Source: Cupriavidus pampae (GTDB taxonomy: Bacteria; Pseudomonadota; Gammaproteobacteria; Burkholderiales; Burkholderiaceae). Taken from it: a stretch of DNA of 64,000 nucleotides. The first letter of the stretch is position 1. Each line of letters opens with the position of its first letter. The stretch covers positions 124,001 through 188,000 of the forward strand of contig NZ_CAJZAG010000003.1 in assembly GCF_914271485.1 (NCBI RefSeq), in the 5' to 3' direction. Under the pieces are notes generated by a model. That model did not search any database and was not told the origin of the DNA. It saw only the letters and a list, made by a program, of their open reading frames with translations. This document shows, one piece after another, positions 49,972-57,970 of the stretch. The translations under genes and the position numbers were made by a program.

Positions 49972-52900
49972 ATGATCTTCGACCTGATCGCACAAGGAAC
50001 GCGGCGCCTGTGGGCCATTCTGCCGGCCAGTCTGATGGCTTCCGCGCTGGCGGCACCCTCGCAGCCCACCATCGACATCGCAACATCGCCGCTATCACTA
50101 TCGCTCGAGAGGGCGTATCCCAACGTTCTACTCACCCTGTCCGTGGAGTGGCCTACAGCCGGCGCGGCGTATCGTGGCAGCTACGCGAAGACAGAGGAGT
50201 ATGTGGGCTACTTCAATCCGCGTCGATGCTATACCTACGATGAAAAGCTTGGGTATTTCGTCGGCAGCGGCAACACGGACAGCACATACGAGTGCGAAGG
50301 AAAGTTCAGTGGCAACTTTATGAACTGGGCCGCCGCGTCGGCCATCGATGAGTTACGTATGGCAATGACAGGTGGTGACCGCGTTATCGATAAACGCGAT
50401 CAGACCGTGCTGCAGCGGGCCTTGGTACCGTCTTACGCCTTCCGGTTTCGGCAAGTATTTCCGGCGAAGGTACTCGATGGCAGCGGAAAGAGTAGCAGAC
50501 CATCGGGCGTTACGCCGTTCAAACATGGCGAACTACACATAGCTTCATGCGGCAATCACGTTTTCTTCTCGCCGATCTACGATCAAAGCGCGACGTGCGA
50601 TCGACTGGGCAGCTATAACGATACCGCCACAGAACGACGCGCGTTCCGGGCCCAGGTAATGGTCTGCGACCGCGATGAGGCGCTATCGCGCACCGAACTC
50701 TGTCACAGCTACAACGGCCGCGACTACAAGCCGATCGGACAGATGCAACGGTATGCAAGCAAAACGCGCTTTGCCGCATTCAGCTATCTCAACGACAACT
50801 ATAGCAACCGCTATGGCGGCGTCCTCCGTGCACCGATGAAGTACGTTGGCCCCACGGCGACGGACTCCAAATTTCGACCCATCGCTAACTCAACGCCTGA
50901 GTGGGATGAGAACGGCGTGCTGCGCGTCAATCCGTTGGGCGACCGCACTTATGGCCAGAGCGGCGTGATCAATTATCTGAACAAATTTGGCCGCACGAGC
51001 CTTCCCGCCATGGATGGCCCGCCAGCGACCGACCGCCTCGACAACCCGTCCGGCAACTACAAGGGAACCGATCCGATCAGCGAGTTGTTCTACGAGAGCA
51101 TCCGTTATTTGCAGTACCACCCGGATGGGCCGACGCCAGAAGCATTCGGTGCGGGCTGGGAAAGATTTACGGATAAGTTTCCCGCTTACAACAAATGGGA
51201 AGAAGATCCGCTGTTGGGCAGTTGTCAGCGCAACTATGTCATCCTCATCGGCGACATCGACGCCAACCTCGACCATTACGTCCCGGGCAACAGCAAGCCC
51301 CCTAGTGAAACTTGGGACGCTGTGCGACCCGTTGATACATTCTCCGGTTTTGACGTAATGAAATGGACTAACAAGGTCGGTGCGCTGGAGACGAATACGC
51401 CGGAGGCTGGCAACCGCCATCCTCTGCGCAGCGCGTTCCTGAACCTTGGCAGGGGCTATCAGGTCGTGCCCTATCGCTCCTACTACCTTGCTGGCACCGC
51501 ATACTGGGCCCATACGTCTGAGTTCAACCCTAACCGGAAGGAAGCTCGGGTCACTACCTACGCCATCGATGTAAATCAAGGCGGCGACGGTACCGTCCGC
51601 GATACGGAGCGGCAATCACAAATCTATCTCGCGGCTAAATATGGAGGCTTCCGAAACGAACTTGCCGACGGTGGCAATGGCGACGGCAATCCATTCCTGG
51701 CGCTCGAATCTGGCGGCACGGCGGTACCTAGCAACAAGGAGTGGGAAGCCGCGCCACCAGGTTCGAATGTTCCGTATAACTGGTTCCTCGCAAGCCAGCC
51801 CCGCAAGATGATCGACGGCATAAAGCAGATCTTTGAGCAGATCGCAAGCGGCTCGGCGGGAATGGGCGGCATGGCCGTCAACACTTCCCGCATCCAGCCT
51901 GGCAGCACCGCGGCCATGGCGTTCGTGCCGGGATACGACGTGCAATGGAACGGTACGCTCACGGCCTCCCCGCTCGCCGCGCCCAAAGGAAAGAATGCAC
52001 CGATAGCGTTGTCTTCGCCGCAGTGGGAAGCCGGCGAACGTCTTGGTGCGCGAAAGTTCGAATCCCGATCGATTTTCTCGCTTGGCGGCACGGGCCGCGC
52101 CATCCCATTTACGTGGGACTCACTCGATAGCGCGCAGAAGAGCGCGCTCGATGCCGACCCCGAGACGGGCAAGCCCGATGGACGTGGCGAGCAGCGCCTC
52201 AATTACCTGCGTGGCGATCGGAGCCAGGAGCAAGCCACGCAGGCGGTAGTACGCCCGCTGCGGCCACGCCGCACATTGCTCGGCGATGCCGTCAACTCCG
52301 GACCGGTGCATGTGGGGAGCCCGGCGGGTGCCGGCAGGAGCGAAGCCTACGAAACGTTCAGGTCGAAGTATGCGTCGCGTGCGCCAATGGTGTATCTCGG
52401 CACGAACGACGGCATGCTTCATGGCTTCGATGCGCGGACGGGGTATGAGGTTTTCGCCTACGTGCCCCGCAGCGTCTTCCGCGATCTGAACCAGCTCACC
52501 TCCCCGAGCTATTCCCATCGCAATTTCGTTGACGCCACACCCGTCACAGGGGATGCGCAGATCGGCGATACATGGCACACAGTGTTGGCCGGCGGATTGG
52601 GCGGCGGCGCGCAGGGGCTGTACGCGCTGGATATTACCGACCCCGAAGGCAGCCGGCGCGGCCGCGCCTTTGGCCCCGGTGACGTGCTGTGGGAATTTAC
52701 GGACAGGGACGACCCCGACATGGGCAACGTCATGGGTACGCCCTCCATCGCCCGCTTGCGCACGGGATACGATGCGCTCGGCAAGCCGGTCGAGGCATCG
52801 TTCGTTGTGACGGGTAACGGTCTGAACTCCAATCTGGCGGATGGTGATGCCAGTTCCCGCCCCACCAGCGCATTGTTCTTGTTGCGGATCGACAAGCCGC

Positions 52901-53883
52901 TCAGTGAACCGTGGAAACTCAACAAGAATTATTTCAAGATCGTCACGCCTCGCAGTGTTGAGCCAGGGGTGCTAAACGTTCCCAACGGGCTGAGCGCGCC
53001 GGTCGTCATCGCCAACGCCGCCGGCCTCGTACATACCGTATATGCGGGCAACCTGCTGGGGCATCTATGGAAGTTCAATCTTGAAGTCCCCTCGTCCAGT
53101 TGGCACGGAGATACGAACGGCGTATTTCCCGTTTCCGCTACAACCATGAGGCCGGAGCCACTGTTTCGCGCAACGTCGGCGGCAGGTGACATTCAACCCA
53201 TTACGATGGCCCCGAGCGTCGCTCACGCCCTCGGTGGCTACATGGTGCTGTTCGGCACGGGCAAGTACTACGAGTTGAAGGACACGCAACCGGATCAGCC
53301 TACGCCCAACGCGTTCTATGGCATTTATGACGACGGCAAGCAGTTCGTGCCTGACCGGAGCCTTCTGCACGAGTTGAAAACGACGTCGGCGCAAGATGGG
53401 GCGGCGGTCGCATGGCATAGCGACAGTGGCCCCATTGGATGGGACAGGCCAGCGAAGCCAGGCTGGCTGCTCGATTTCTTCGACCCTGCGGAAAGACAGA
53501 CTACAGCGGCGACCCTCGCTAACGGATTCGTTCATTTCAATTCGTTGACGACCAGCACCCAGACCTGCAATTCGCCTGGTAACAGCCGCAGCTACTCGGC
53601 CAACATATTGACCGGAATGCCTGCCGACCGCGTCTCGGGCAAGCTCTCGACAGACGGAATTCTCGGCCCCCCCCTGAGCCTGGCCATAGGAACGACGTTG
53701 GAACAGCGGAGCAATACCGGCCAGATCCGTCAAACCGAGACGCAACAGGTATTGACGATGGGTACGACGGGCAAGACCACATCGTCGACACCCACCACCG
53801 CATCTTCGATTGCAGGGCGTCTGAACTGGCGCGAGATCCGCAATTTCGGGCAACACGGCAGCTGGAGCCCGTCAACACCATGA
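49972..53883 (+). CDS. pilY1: PilY1-type pilus tip adhesin (operon A), calcium loop degenerate
   Basis: A 1303-residue PilY1/PilC protein. A signal peptide spans about residues 1-28 (ending SALAAP). The amino half shares KFSGNFMNWAAASAIDELRM with operon B PilY1. The carboxy beta-propeller (about 800-1200) is clear: APMVYLGTNDGMLHGFDA, VFAYVPRSVFRDLNQL, VLAGGLGGGAQGLYALDITD, VLWEFTDRDDPDMGNVMG. The calcium loop of PilY1 (normally Asp-rich before YAGDLxGNLW) reads ANAAGLVHTVYAGNLLGHLW near residue 1014, with the Asp ligands gone. It starts right after pilX and overlaps pilE by four bases. The DNA is slightly less GC-rich than operon B. Confidence 0.92.
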   Translation: MIFDLIAQGTRRLWAILPASLMASALAAPSQPTIDIATSPLSLSLERAYPNVLLTLSVEWPTAGAAYRGSYAKTEEYVGYFNPRRCYTYDEKLGYFVGSGNTDSTYECEGKFSGNFMNWAAASAIDELRMAMTGGDRVIDKRDQTVLQRALVPSYAFRFRQVFPAKVLDGSGKSSRPSGVTPFKHGELHIASCGNHVFFSPIYDQSATCDRLGSYNDTATERRAFRAQVMVCDRDEALSRTELCHSYNGRDYKPIGQMQRYASKTRFAAFSYLNDNYSNRYGGVLRAPMKYVGPTATDSKFRPIANSTPEWDENGVLRVNPLGDRTYGQSGVINYLNKFGRTSLPAMDGPPATDRLDNPSGNYKGTDPISELFYESIRYLQYHPDGPTPEAFGAGWERFTDKFPAYNKWEEDPLLGSCQRNYVILIGDIDANLDHYVPGNSKPPSETWDAVRPVDTFSGFDVMKWTNKVGALETNTPEAGNRHPLRSAFLNLGRGYQVVPYRSYYLAGTAYWAHTSEFNPNRKEARVTTYAIDVNQGGDGTVRDTERQSQIYLAAKYGGFRNELADGGNGDGNPFLALESGGTAVPSNKEWEAAPPGSNVPYNWFLASQPRKMIDGIKQIFEQIASGSAGMGGMAVNTSRIQPGSTAAMAFVPGYDVQWNGTLTASPLAAPKGKNAPIALSSPQWEAGERLGARKFESRSIFSLGGTGRAIPFTWDSLDSAQKSALDADPETGKPDGRGEQRLNYLRGDRSQEQATQAVVRPLRPRRTLLGDAVNSGPVHVGSPAGAGRSEAYETFRSKYASRAPMVYLGTNDGMLHGFDARTGYEVFAYVPRSVFRDLNQLTSPSYSHRNFVDATPVTGDAQIGDTWHTVLAGGLGGGAQGLYALDITDPEGSRRGRAFGPGDVLWEFTDRDDPDMGNVMGTPSIARLRTGYDALGKPVEASFVVTGNGLNSNLADGDASSRPTSALFLLRIDKPLSEPWKLNKNYFKIVTPRSVEPGVLNVPNGLSAPVVIANAAGLVHTVYAGNLLGHLWKFNLEVPSSSWHGDTNGVFPVSATTMRPEPLFRATSAAGDIQPITMAPSVAHALGGYMVLFGTGKYYELKDTQPDQPTPNAFYGIYDDGKQFVPDRSLLHELKTTSAQDGAAVAWHSDSGPIGWDRPAKPGWLLDFFDPAERQTTAATLANGFVHFNSLTTSTQTCNSPGNSRSYSANILTGMPADRVSGKLSTDGILGPPLSLAIGTTLEQRSNTGQIRQTETQQVLTMGTTGKTTSSTPTTASSIAGRLNWREIRNFGQHGSWSPSTP

Positions 53884-54308
53884 ACCGATCCTTATTGCCC
53901 TCTGCGGGCTTTACCTTGATCGAGCTTGTCACGGTGATCGTAATCGTCGGATTGCTGAGCGCGTTTGCCTATCCCCAATACATCCAGCAGACGCGCCGTG
54001 CGGATCGCGCGGATGCTTCCGCGGCGCTGCTCTCGGCGATGCAGCAGTTCGAACAGCATTACTCGGACACCAGCTCCTACTACCAGCCCAAAACGAACAA
54101 GCTCTGGGATGGATATCGCAAGAAGTCCGAGAGCGAACGCCACGCACTGTCGGCAAAACTCTGCGGCGCGGCGAACGGTCATTGCGTGGAGATCCGCGCC
54201 ACGCCCGTTCGCGCGGACGAAGTATGCGGGGCGCTCGTGCTTCGTAGTACGGGGGAGCGACTGATCTGGAAACAAGACCGGTACGAGACCAGAAAGGAGT
54301 GCTGGTGA
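53880..54308 (+). CDS. pilE: PilE-type minor pilin (operon A)
   Basis: A 142-residue pilin. Leader to Gly10, then FTLIELVTVIVIVGLLSAFA with Glu at +5, and the helix continues YPQYIQQTRRADRADASAAL. Its end, VCGALVLRSTGE and KECW, contains the Cys pair expected to form the carboxy disulfide loop; the operon B PilE ends in a very similar pattern (LCGNLTLTST ... DCW). It overlaps pilY1 and fimT by four bases each. Its length and place suggest a minor PilE-type subunit; it could also be a minor major-pilin variant. Confidence 0.9.
   Translation: MNRSLLPSAGFTLIELVTVIVIVGLLSAFAYPQYIQQTRRADRADASAALLSAMQQFEQHYSDTSSYYQPKTNKLWDGYRKKSESERHALSAKLCGAANGHCVEIRATPVRADEVCGALVLRSTGERLIWKQDRYETRKECW
54295..54299 (+). 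promoter_or_regulatory. Ribosome binding site that selects a GTG start
   Basis: AGGAG ends 5 bases before the GTG at 54305-54307; the alternative GTG at 54299 overlaps the site itself. Confidence 0.7.
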
Positions 54309-54829
54309 ACCACCACCAGCGAGCCCCCCAATGCAAGGGCTTCACGTTATTGGAGCTGGTGACGACACTGGCCATCGCCGCGATCGCGCTTGCCGCGGTG
54401 CTACCCAGCGCCGGTGCATTCGTGCGTGAGCATCGCGTCGCCGCTGCCGCCGAGCGGCTGGCGTCGGCGCTGACCCTGGCGCGTACTACGGCCACGGCCA
54501 GACGCAGCTACGTGACCGTCGCCCCGCTCGGGAAAGGGTGGCCTGAAGGATGGCGCGTGTTCATCGAGAAGGGCCAACCCGATGGCGTGCTCGACGCGGC
54601 CGACACGCTGATTCTCCACGAAGATCGCGTAGCGTCCGATCTCACCACCACGACACGTGGCACGTTACCCCTCACGTTCACGCCACTGGGGCATATGCAA
54701 ACGGCCGGTCGGCCGACCGACTCCGAGCGCATCGACTTTCGCATCGAAAGCGCGACGCGCGTGGTGGAAATCGGCACGCGGGGGCGGGTTCGCGTCTGCA
54801 ATCCCGCAGGAAAGTCTTCGGCTTGCTAG
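54305..54829 (+). CDS. fimT: FimT/GspH-type pseudopilin (operon A)
   Basis: A 174-residue pseudopilin. Leader to Gly12, then FTLLELVTTLAIAAIALAAV with Glu at +5, followed by FVREHRVAAAAERLASALTLARTTA, the helix typical of FimT/GspH. The carboxy half has WPEGWRVFIEKGQPDGVLD, LTFTPLGHMQTAG and an ending VRVCNPAGKSSAC with two Cys. FimT/FimU proteins act in minor-pilin priming, and FimT of some species binds DNA for uptake. The GTG at 54305 has AGGAG 5 bases upstream and overlaps the pilE stop (GTGA). It is the last gene of operon A; in operon B the fimT copy comes first. Confidence 0.88.
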   Translation: MNHHQRAPQCKGFTLLELVTTLAIAAIALAAVLPSAGAFVREHRVAAAAERLASALTLARTTATARRSYVTVAPLGKGWPEGWRVFIEKGQPDGVLDAADTLILHEDRVASDLTTTTRGTLPLTFTPLGHMQTAGRPTDSERIDFRIESATRVVEIGTRGRVRVCNPAGKSSAC

Positions 54830-55147
54830 CCGCGGCATTTTCGCCGACGCAACACGAGCCACTGGCTTGTGACAGGACTGTCTGAATTTCGCGACGAAAC
54901 TCAGCGCAAGCGGGTGAGTTTCCTGCCTTACCCCACGAAAGGGGTAGCTATTTGATTAGAAAAGCCGTCTAATCTGCCCAGACCTTCCCTCGGGTTAGGG
55001 AAGGGTGTATTTCCGCGAGCGCGCATCAGCATATCAAAGCGACCCCGGGAATCGACGTCTGAACGTCGGTTCGAATGAGGGCAAACATAACCGCGCGCAG
55101 CACAACAAAAGCAAAAAAGAAGCTCCATTTTTCGGACGGGAGTCATG
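54830..55147. promoter_or_regulatory. Regulatory spacer between pilin operons A and B with four inverted repeats
   Basis: About 320 bases without a gene. Perfect inverted repeats in order: TACCCC/GGGGTA (54929-54946, loop 6), GATTAGA/TCTAATC (54954-54974, loop 7), CCTTCCCT/AGGGAAGG (54983-55004, loop 6) and CGACGT/ACGTCG (55053-55068, loop 4). The first or third may end operon A; the others may be operators for operon B. No sigma-54 promoter was found. Confidence 0.55.
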
Positions 55148-55831
55148 ATGGGTCAGTCTGTCTGCCTGTGGGCAGTGGGCTTGCTGGCGTCTGCGCAGCC
55201 CACGGCGGCCCCTGCATCGGGACAAGCGGCAAGCGAGGGCATTGCCGCCGGTGCGACCGTGTCGCGTCACGGTTTGTCGCGCTCCTTAGAGCGCGGCGTC
55301 GCCTATGGTCGCGCTGTTCGTGCGACACGCGGCTTTACGCTGATCGAGATGCTGGTCGCCGTGACCATCCTCGGCGTGCTCGCGATGGCCGCGCTGCCGA
55401 ACTTCAGCAGTTTTACCCATAACAGCAAGATCCGTGCGGAAATGTCGAGTTTTGTCAGCGACATGGAGACCGCGCGCAGCGAAGCCGCGCGCCGCAACGC
55501 CGCCATTACGATCTGCCCGAGCCAGGACGGCGCCGCGTGCTCCGAGGACTGGTCGCTGCCGCGCGTGATCTTCTTCGATGCCAACAACGATGGTGCCTAC
55601 GGTAACGGCGACGATCTGATCCGCCGCGGCGACACGCCGCCCGCGAAGATCGTCATCACCGCGACCGACCTCGCCGCGCCGACCTACGTCCGCTTCCGCT
55701 CGTTCGGCACCTCGAACTCGCCGACAGCCACCTGGCAGATCTGCGAAAGCGGGTCCGCACTCTCGGGCCAGACGCTCTCGATGACCGGCAGCGGCAAACC
55801 GTATATCCAACAGCAGACTCCCTGCTCCTGA
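55148..55831 (+). CDS. fimT: FimT/GspH-type pseudopilin with long N-terminal extension (operon B)
   Basis: A 227-residue pseudopilin. The prepilin segment RGFTLIEMLVAVTILGVLAM is clear (cleavage after Gly62, Glu at +5) with the FimT helix FSSFTHNSKIRAEMSSFVSD and EAARRNAAITICPS. Unusually, 61 residues precede it, including a hydrophobic stretch CLWAVGLLASAQ (about residues 6-17), whereas such leaders normally have 6-25 residues. The ATG at 55148 has GGAG 5 bases upstream (55145 is adjacent but too close to it); GTG at 55259 or TTG at 55274 would give a normal leader but have no ribosome site. The carboxy end has one Cys pair (ICESGS, TPCS). First gene of operon B. Confidence 0.85.
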   Translation: MGQSVCLWAVGLLASAQPTAAPASGQAASEGIAAGATVSRHGLSRSLERGVAYGRAVRATRGFTLIEMLVAVTILGVLAMAALPNFSSFTHNSKIRAEMSSFVSDMETARSEAARRNAAITICPSQDGAACSEDWSLPRVIFFDANNDGAYGNGDDLIRRGDTPPAKIVITATDLAAPTYVRFRSFGTSNSPTATWQICESGSALSGQTLSMTGSGKPYIQQQTPCS

Positions 55832-55835
55832 CGCC

Positions 55836-56444
55836 ATGTCACGACTCCCTTTGCATGCCCACCGCTCCGGCAGGGTCCCGCGTATCCGCGTGGCACGCAA
55901 CGCGGCCGGTTTCTCGCTGATCGAGGCACTTGTCACGATCGTCGTGCTGTCGTTCGGCGTGCTGGCGCTAGCGATGCTGCAGGTGCAGACGCTGGTCGAT
56001 ACGCGCACCTCGGCGGGACGGAATATTGCGGCGGAGATGGCTTATAACCTCGCGGATGAGGTGCGTGCCAATGTCGCGGCCTTCGATGCCGGCGCGTTCA
56101 AGGAGTTGCCGACCGCCGCGCCCGCGCAGGTTGCCGCGTGCTACGGCGCGGGCTGCACCCCCCTGCAAATGGCCACCACCAGCTACGCCACGTGGCGCAA
56201 CGATCTGCAGAGCGCGCTGGGTCCCGACAGCGAAGGATACCTGTGCATCGACGGCACGCCCGATGACGGCACCGGCGCCGCGGACAATCAATGTGACAAC
56301 GCGCCGGGCGCACCTTACGTCATCAAGATCTGGTGGAAGGAGCACACGCAGCGCACCGCTGACAACCAGCCCAATGCGCCCACGATCGCCTTGCGTTTTG
56401 TCACGTCGTTCGTCCCCTTCCCCGTCGTTGCTGCCGCGCCATGA
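55836..56444 (+). CDS. pilV: Type IV pilus minor pilin PilV (operon B)
   Basis: A 202-residue PilV-type minor pilin. Leader to Gly25, then FSLIEALVTIVVLSFGVLAL with Glu at +5, and a helix ending AEMAYNLADEVRANVAAFDAG. The remainder has CYGAGCTPLQMATTSYATWRN and DGTPDDGTGAADNQCDN, with several Cys, and ends in a strand IKIWWKEHTQRT. It starts 4 bases after fimT and overlaps pilW by four bases. Confidence 0.9.
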   Translation: MSRLPLHAHRSGRVPRIRVARNAAGFSLIEALVTIVVLSFGVLALAMLQVQTLVDTRTSAGRNIAAEMAYNLADEVRANVAAFDAGAFKELPTAAPAQVAACYGAGCTPLQMATTSYATWRNDLQSALGPDSEGYLCIDGTPDDGTGAADNQCDNAPGAPYVIKIWWKEHTQRTADNQPNAPTIALRFVTSFVPFPVVAAAP

Positions 56445-57280
56445 GACATATCTCCCGCCCCCTCTCGCGCCGCAACAGCGGCTTCACGCTCGTCGAGATC
56501 ATGGTCGGGCTGGTCATCAGCCTGTTGCTGCTGCTTGCCGCGAGTTCCATGTTCATCGCCCAGCAACGCACCAACGCCACGCAGGGCGACCTGGCCGAGA
56601 TCCACGAAAACGCGCGCGCCATCTCGCAGTTGATCCAGCGCGAAGCACGCCAGGCTGGCTATTCGGATTTCGTCTTTGCCAACAACACCTTTGGCGGCGC
56701 GGATAGCCTCTCGGCCAGCAATGACGACGGCGTCAATGTCTCGGACTCGCTCACGCTGCGCTACTTCGGCGCGGCGCTGCCCGGGGCCGACCCGTGGGCC
56801 GCGCCGGGCACGCCGACCGCGGCCGCTCCGGACGGCACCGTCATCGACTGCACCGGCAAAGAAGTCAATGCCAACTTCCTGACCGCCGAGGTGTTCTCTG
56901 TGGTGCAGGCGCCGGACGGTACGCCCTGGCTCCAATGCTCGGTCAACGGCGTCAATACGCCGATGTTCCCGAACGTGGAGTCGCTTCAGGTCCTGATGGG
57001 CGAAGACACCGATGGCGACAAGACCATCGACCGCTTCGTGCGCCCCGGCGTGGCCGACGTGAACAAGGTGCGGGCGCTGCGCATCTCCTTCGTATTGCGC
57101 GGGAAGAGCACGACGAATCCGGCGCCCAGCACCGCCGCGATCAATCATTTCGGCACCGGATACGCGGCCGGCGACGTGGCGCCCGCCGGCGATGCCGGCA
57201 GCATCTTCAATCTTCCGGCCGATGGCCGCCTGCGCAAGCACTACGCGTTCTACGTCGCCATTCGCAATCGTCTGAACTAG
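56441..57280 (+). CDS. pilW: Type IV pilus minor pilin PilW (operon B)
   Basis: A 279-residue PilW. Leader to Gly14, then FTLVEIMVGLVISLLLLLAA with Glu at +5. Typical PilW segments follow: QQRTNATQGDLAEIHENARA, ISQLIQREARQAGYSDFVF, and a carboxy DGDKTIDRFVRPGVADVNKV with an Asp-rich loop that may bind calcium. It shares the TVIDC.G region with PilW of operon A (GTVIDCTGKEVN versus NTVIDCAGDGVP), showing common origin. It overlaps pilV by four bases; pilX starts 2 bases after its stop. Confidence 0.92.
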   Translation: MRHISRPLSRRNSGFTLVEIMVGLVISLLLLLAASSMFIAQQRTNATQGDLAEIHENARAISQLIQREARQAGYSDFVFANNTFGGADSLSASNDDGVNVSDSLTLRYFGAALPGADPWAAPGTPTAAAPDGTVIDCTGKEVNANFLTAEVFSVVQAPDGTPWLQCSVNGVNTPMFPNVESLQVLMGEDTDGDKTIDRFVRPGVADVNKVRALRISFVLRGKSTTNPAPSTAAINHFGTGYAAGDVAPAGDAGSIFNLPADGRLRKHYAFYVAIRNRLN

Positions 57281-57282
57281 AC

Positions 57283-57894
57283 ATGAGCCCTCGAACCTTA
57301 CGCCCCACCCGCTCCATGCGCCCGACCCGGCAGCGCCAGCGCGGGATCTCGTTGATCCTGGTGCTGCTGTTCCTGGTCATCCTGACGCTAGTCGGCGTGT
57401 CCGCCAGCATGTCCAGCCGTTCCGCCGAACTGATGTCGCGCAATGCGCGGGACCAGAACATCGCGCTGCAGGCTGCCGAGTCGGCGCTGCGTGACGCGCG
57501 CCAGGATATCGGCACCACACGAGACCTGCAGAAGGAAGGCAGCGTCGGCGCATCCGATACCTGCGACCTGCCTACGTACAAGGGCTACTGCACGCCGGCC
57601 TCCATCGGCCAGCAGCCAAGATGGGAGCAGTACCTCGAAGATCCGCTGCGTTCGGTCGAACTGGGCGAGATCACGGCCCTGAAGCCCGAACAGAAGATGC
57701 CTACCACGGACACGGCCAAGGGCAATGGCGTGTCGCGGCAGCCGCGCTACATCATCGAGCGCGTTCCCGATCTGAATACCGGGAACCCACTGACGCCGGG
57801 CGCGGCCCCATCCGTCGTATATCGCATCACTGCCGTGGGGTATGGGGCCAGCGCTACCACCCGCGTGATGGTGCAGGAAGTGGTTCGCTTCTGA
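57283..57894 (+). CDS. pilX: Type IV pilus minor pilin PilX (operon B)
   Basis: A 203-residue PilX. Leader to Gly21, then ISLILVLLFLVILTLVGVSA; position +5 is Leu, as expected for PilX. The signature SRNARDQNIALQAAESALRDA (in one run of about 20 residues, 51-70) is present. It ends YIIERVPDLNTGNPLTPG and VVYRITAVGYGASATTRVMV, matching operon A PilX. The ATG at 57283 directly follows pilW. A 76-base spacer leads to pilY1. Confidence 0.9.
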   Translation: MSPRTLRPTRSMRPTRQRQRGISLILVLLFLVILTLVGVSASMSSRSAELMSRNARDQNIALQAAESALRDARQDIGTTRDLQKEGSVGASDTCDLPTYKGYCTPASIGQQPRWEQYLEDPLRSVELGEITALKPEQKMPTTDTAKGNGVSRQPRYIIERVPDLNTGNPLTPGAAPSVVYRITAVGYGASATTRVMVQEVVRF

Positions 57895-57970
57895 AGACCT
57901 GTTTTCGCCTTTCATTCGCACTCGTTTCACTGAGCCGTTTTTGCGCAACCTCCCAACTGTCGGGCGCACT

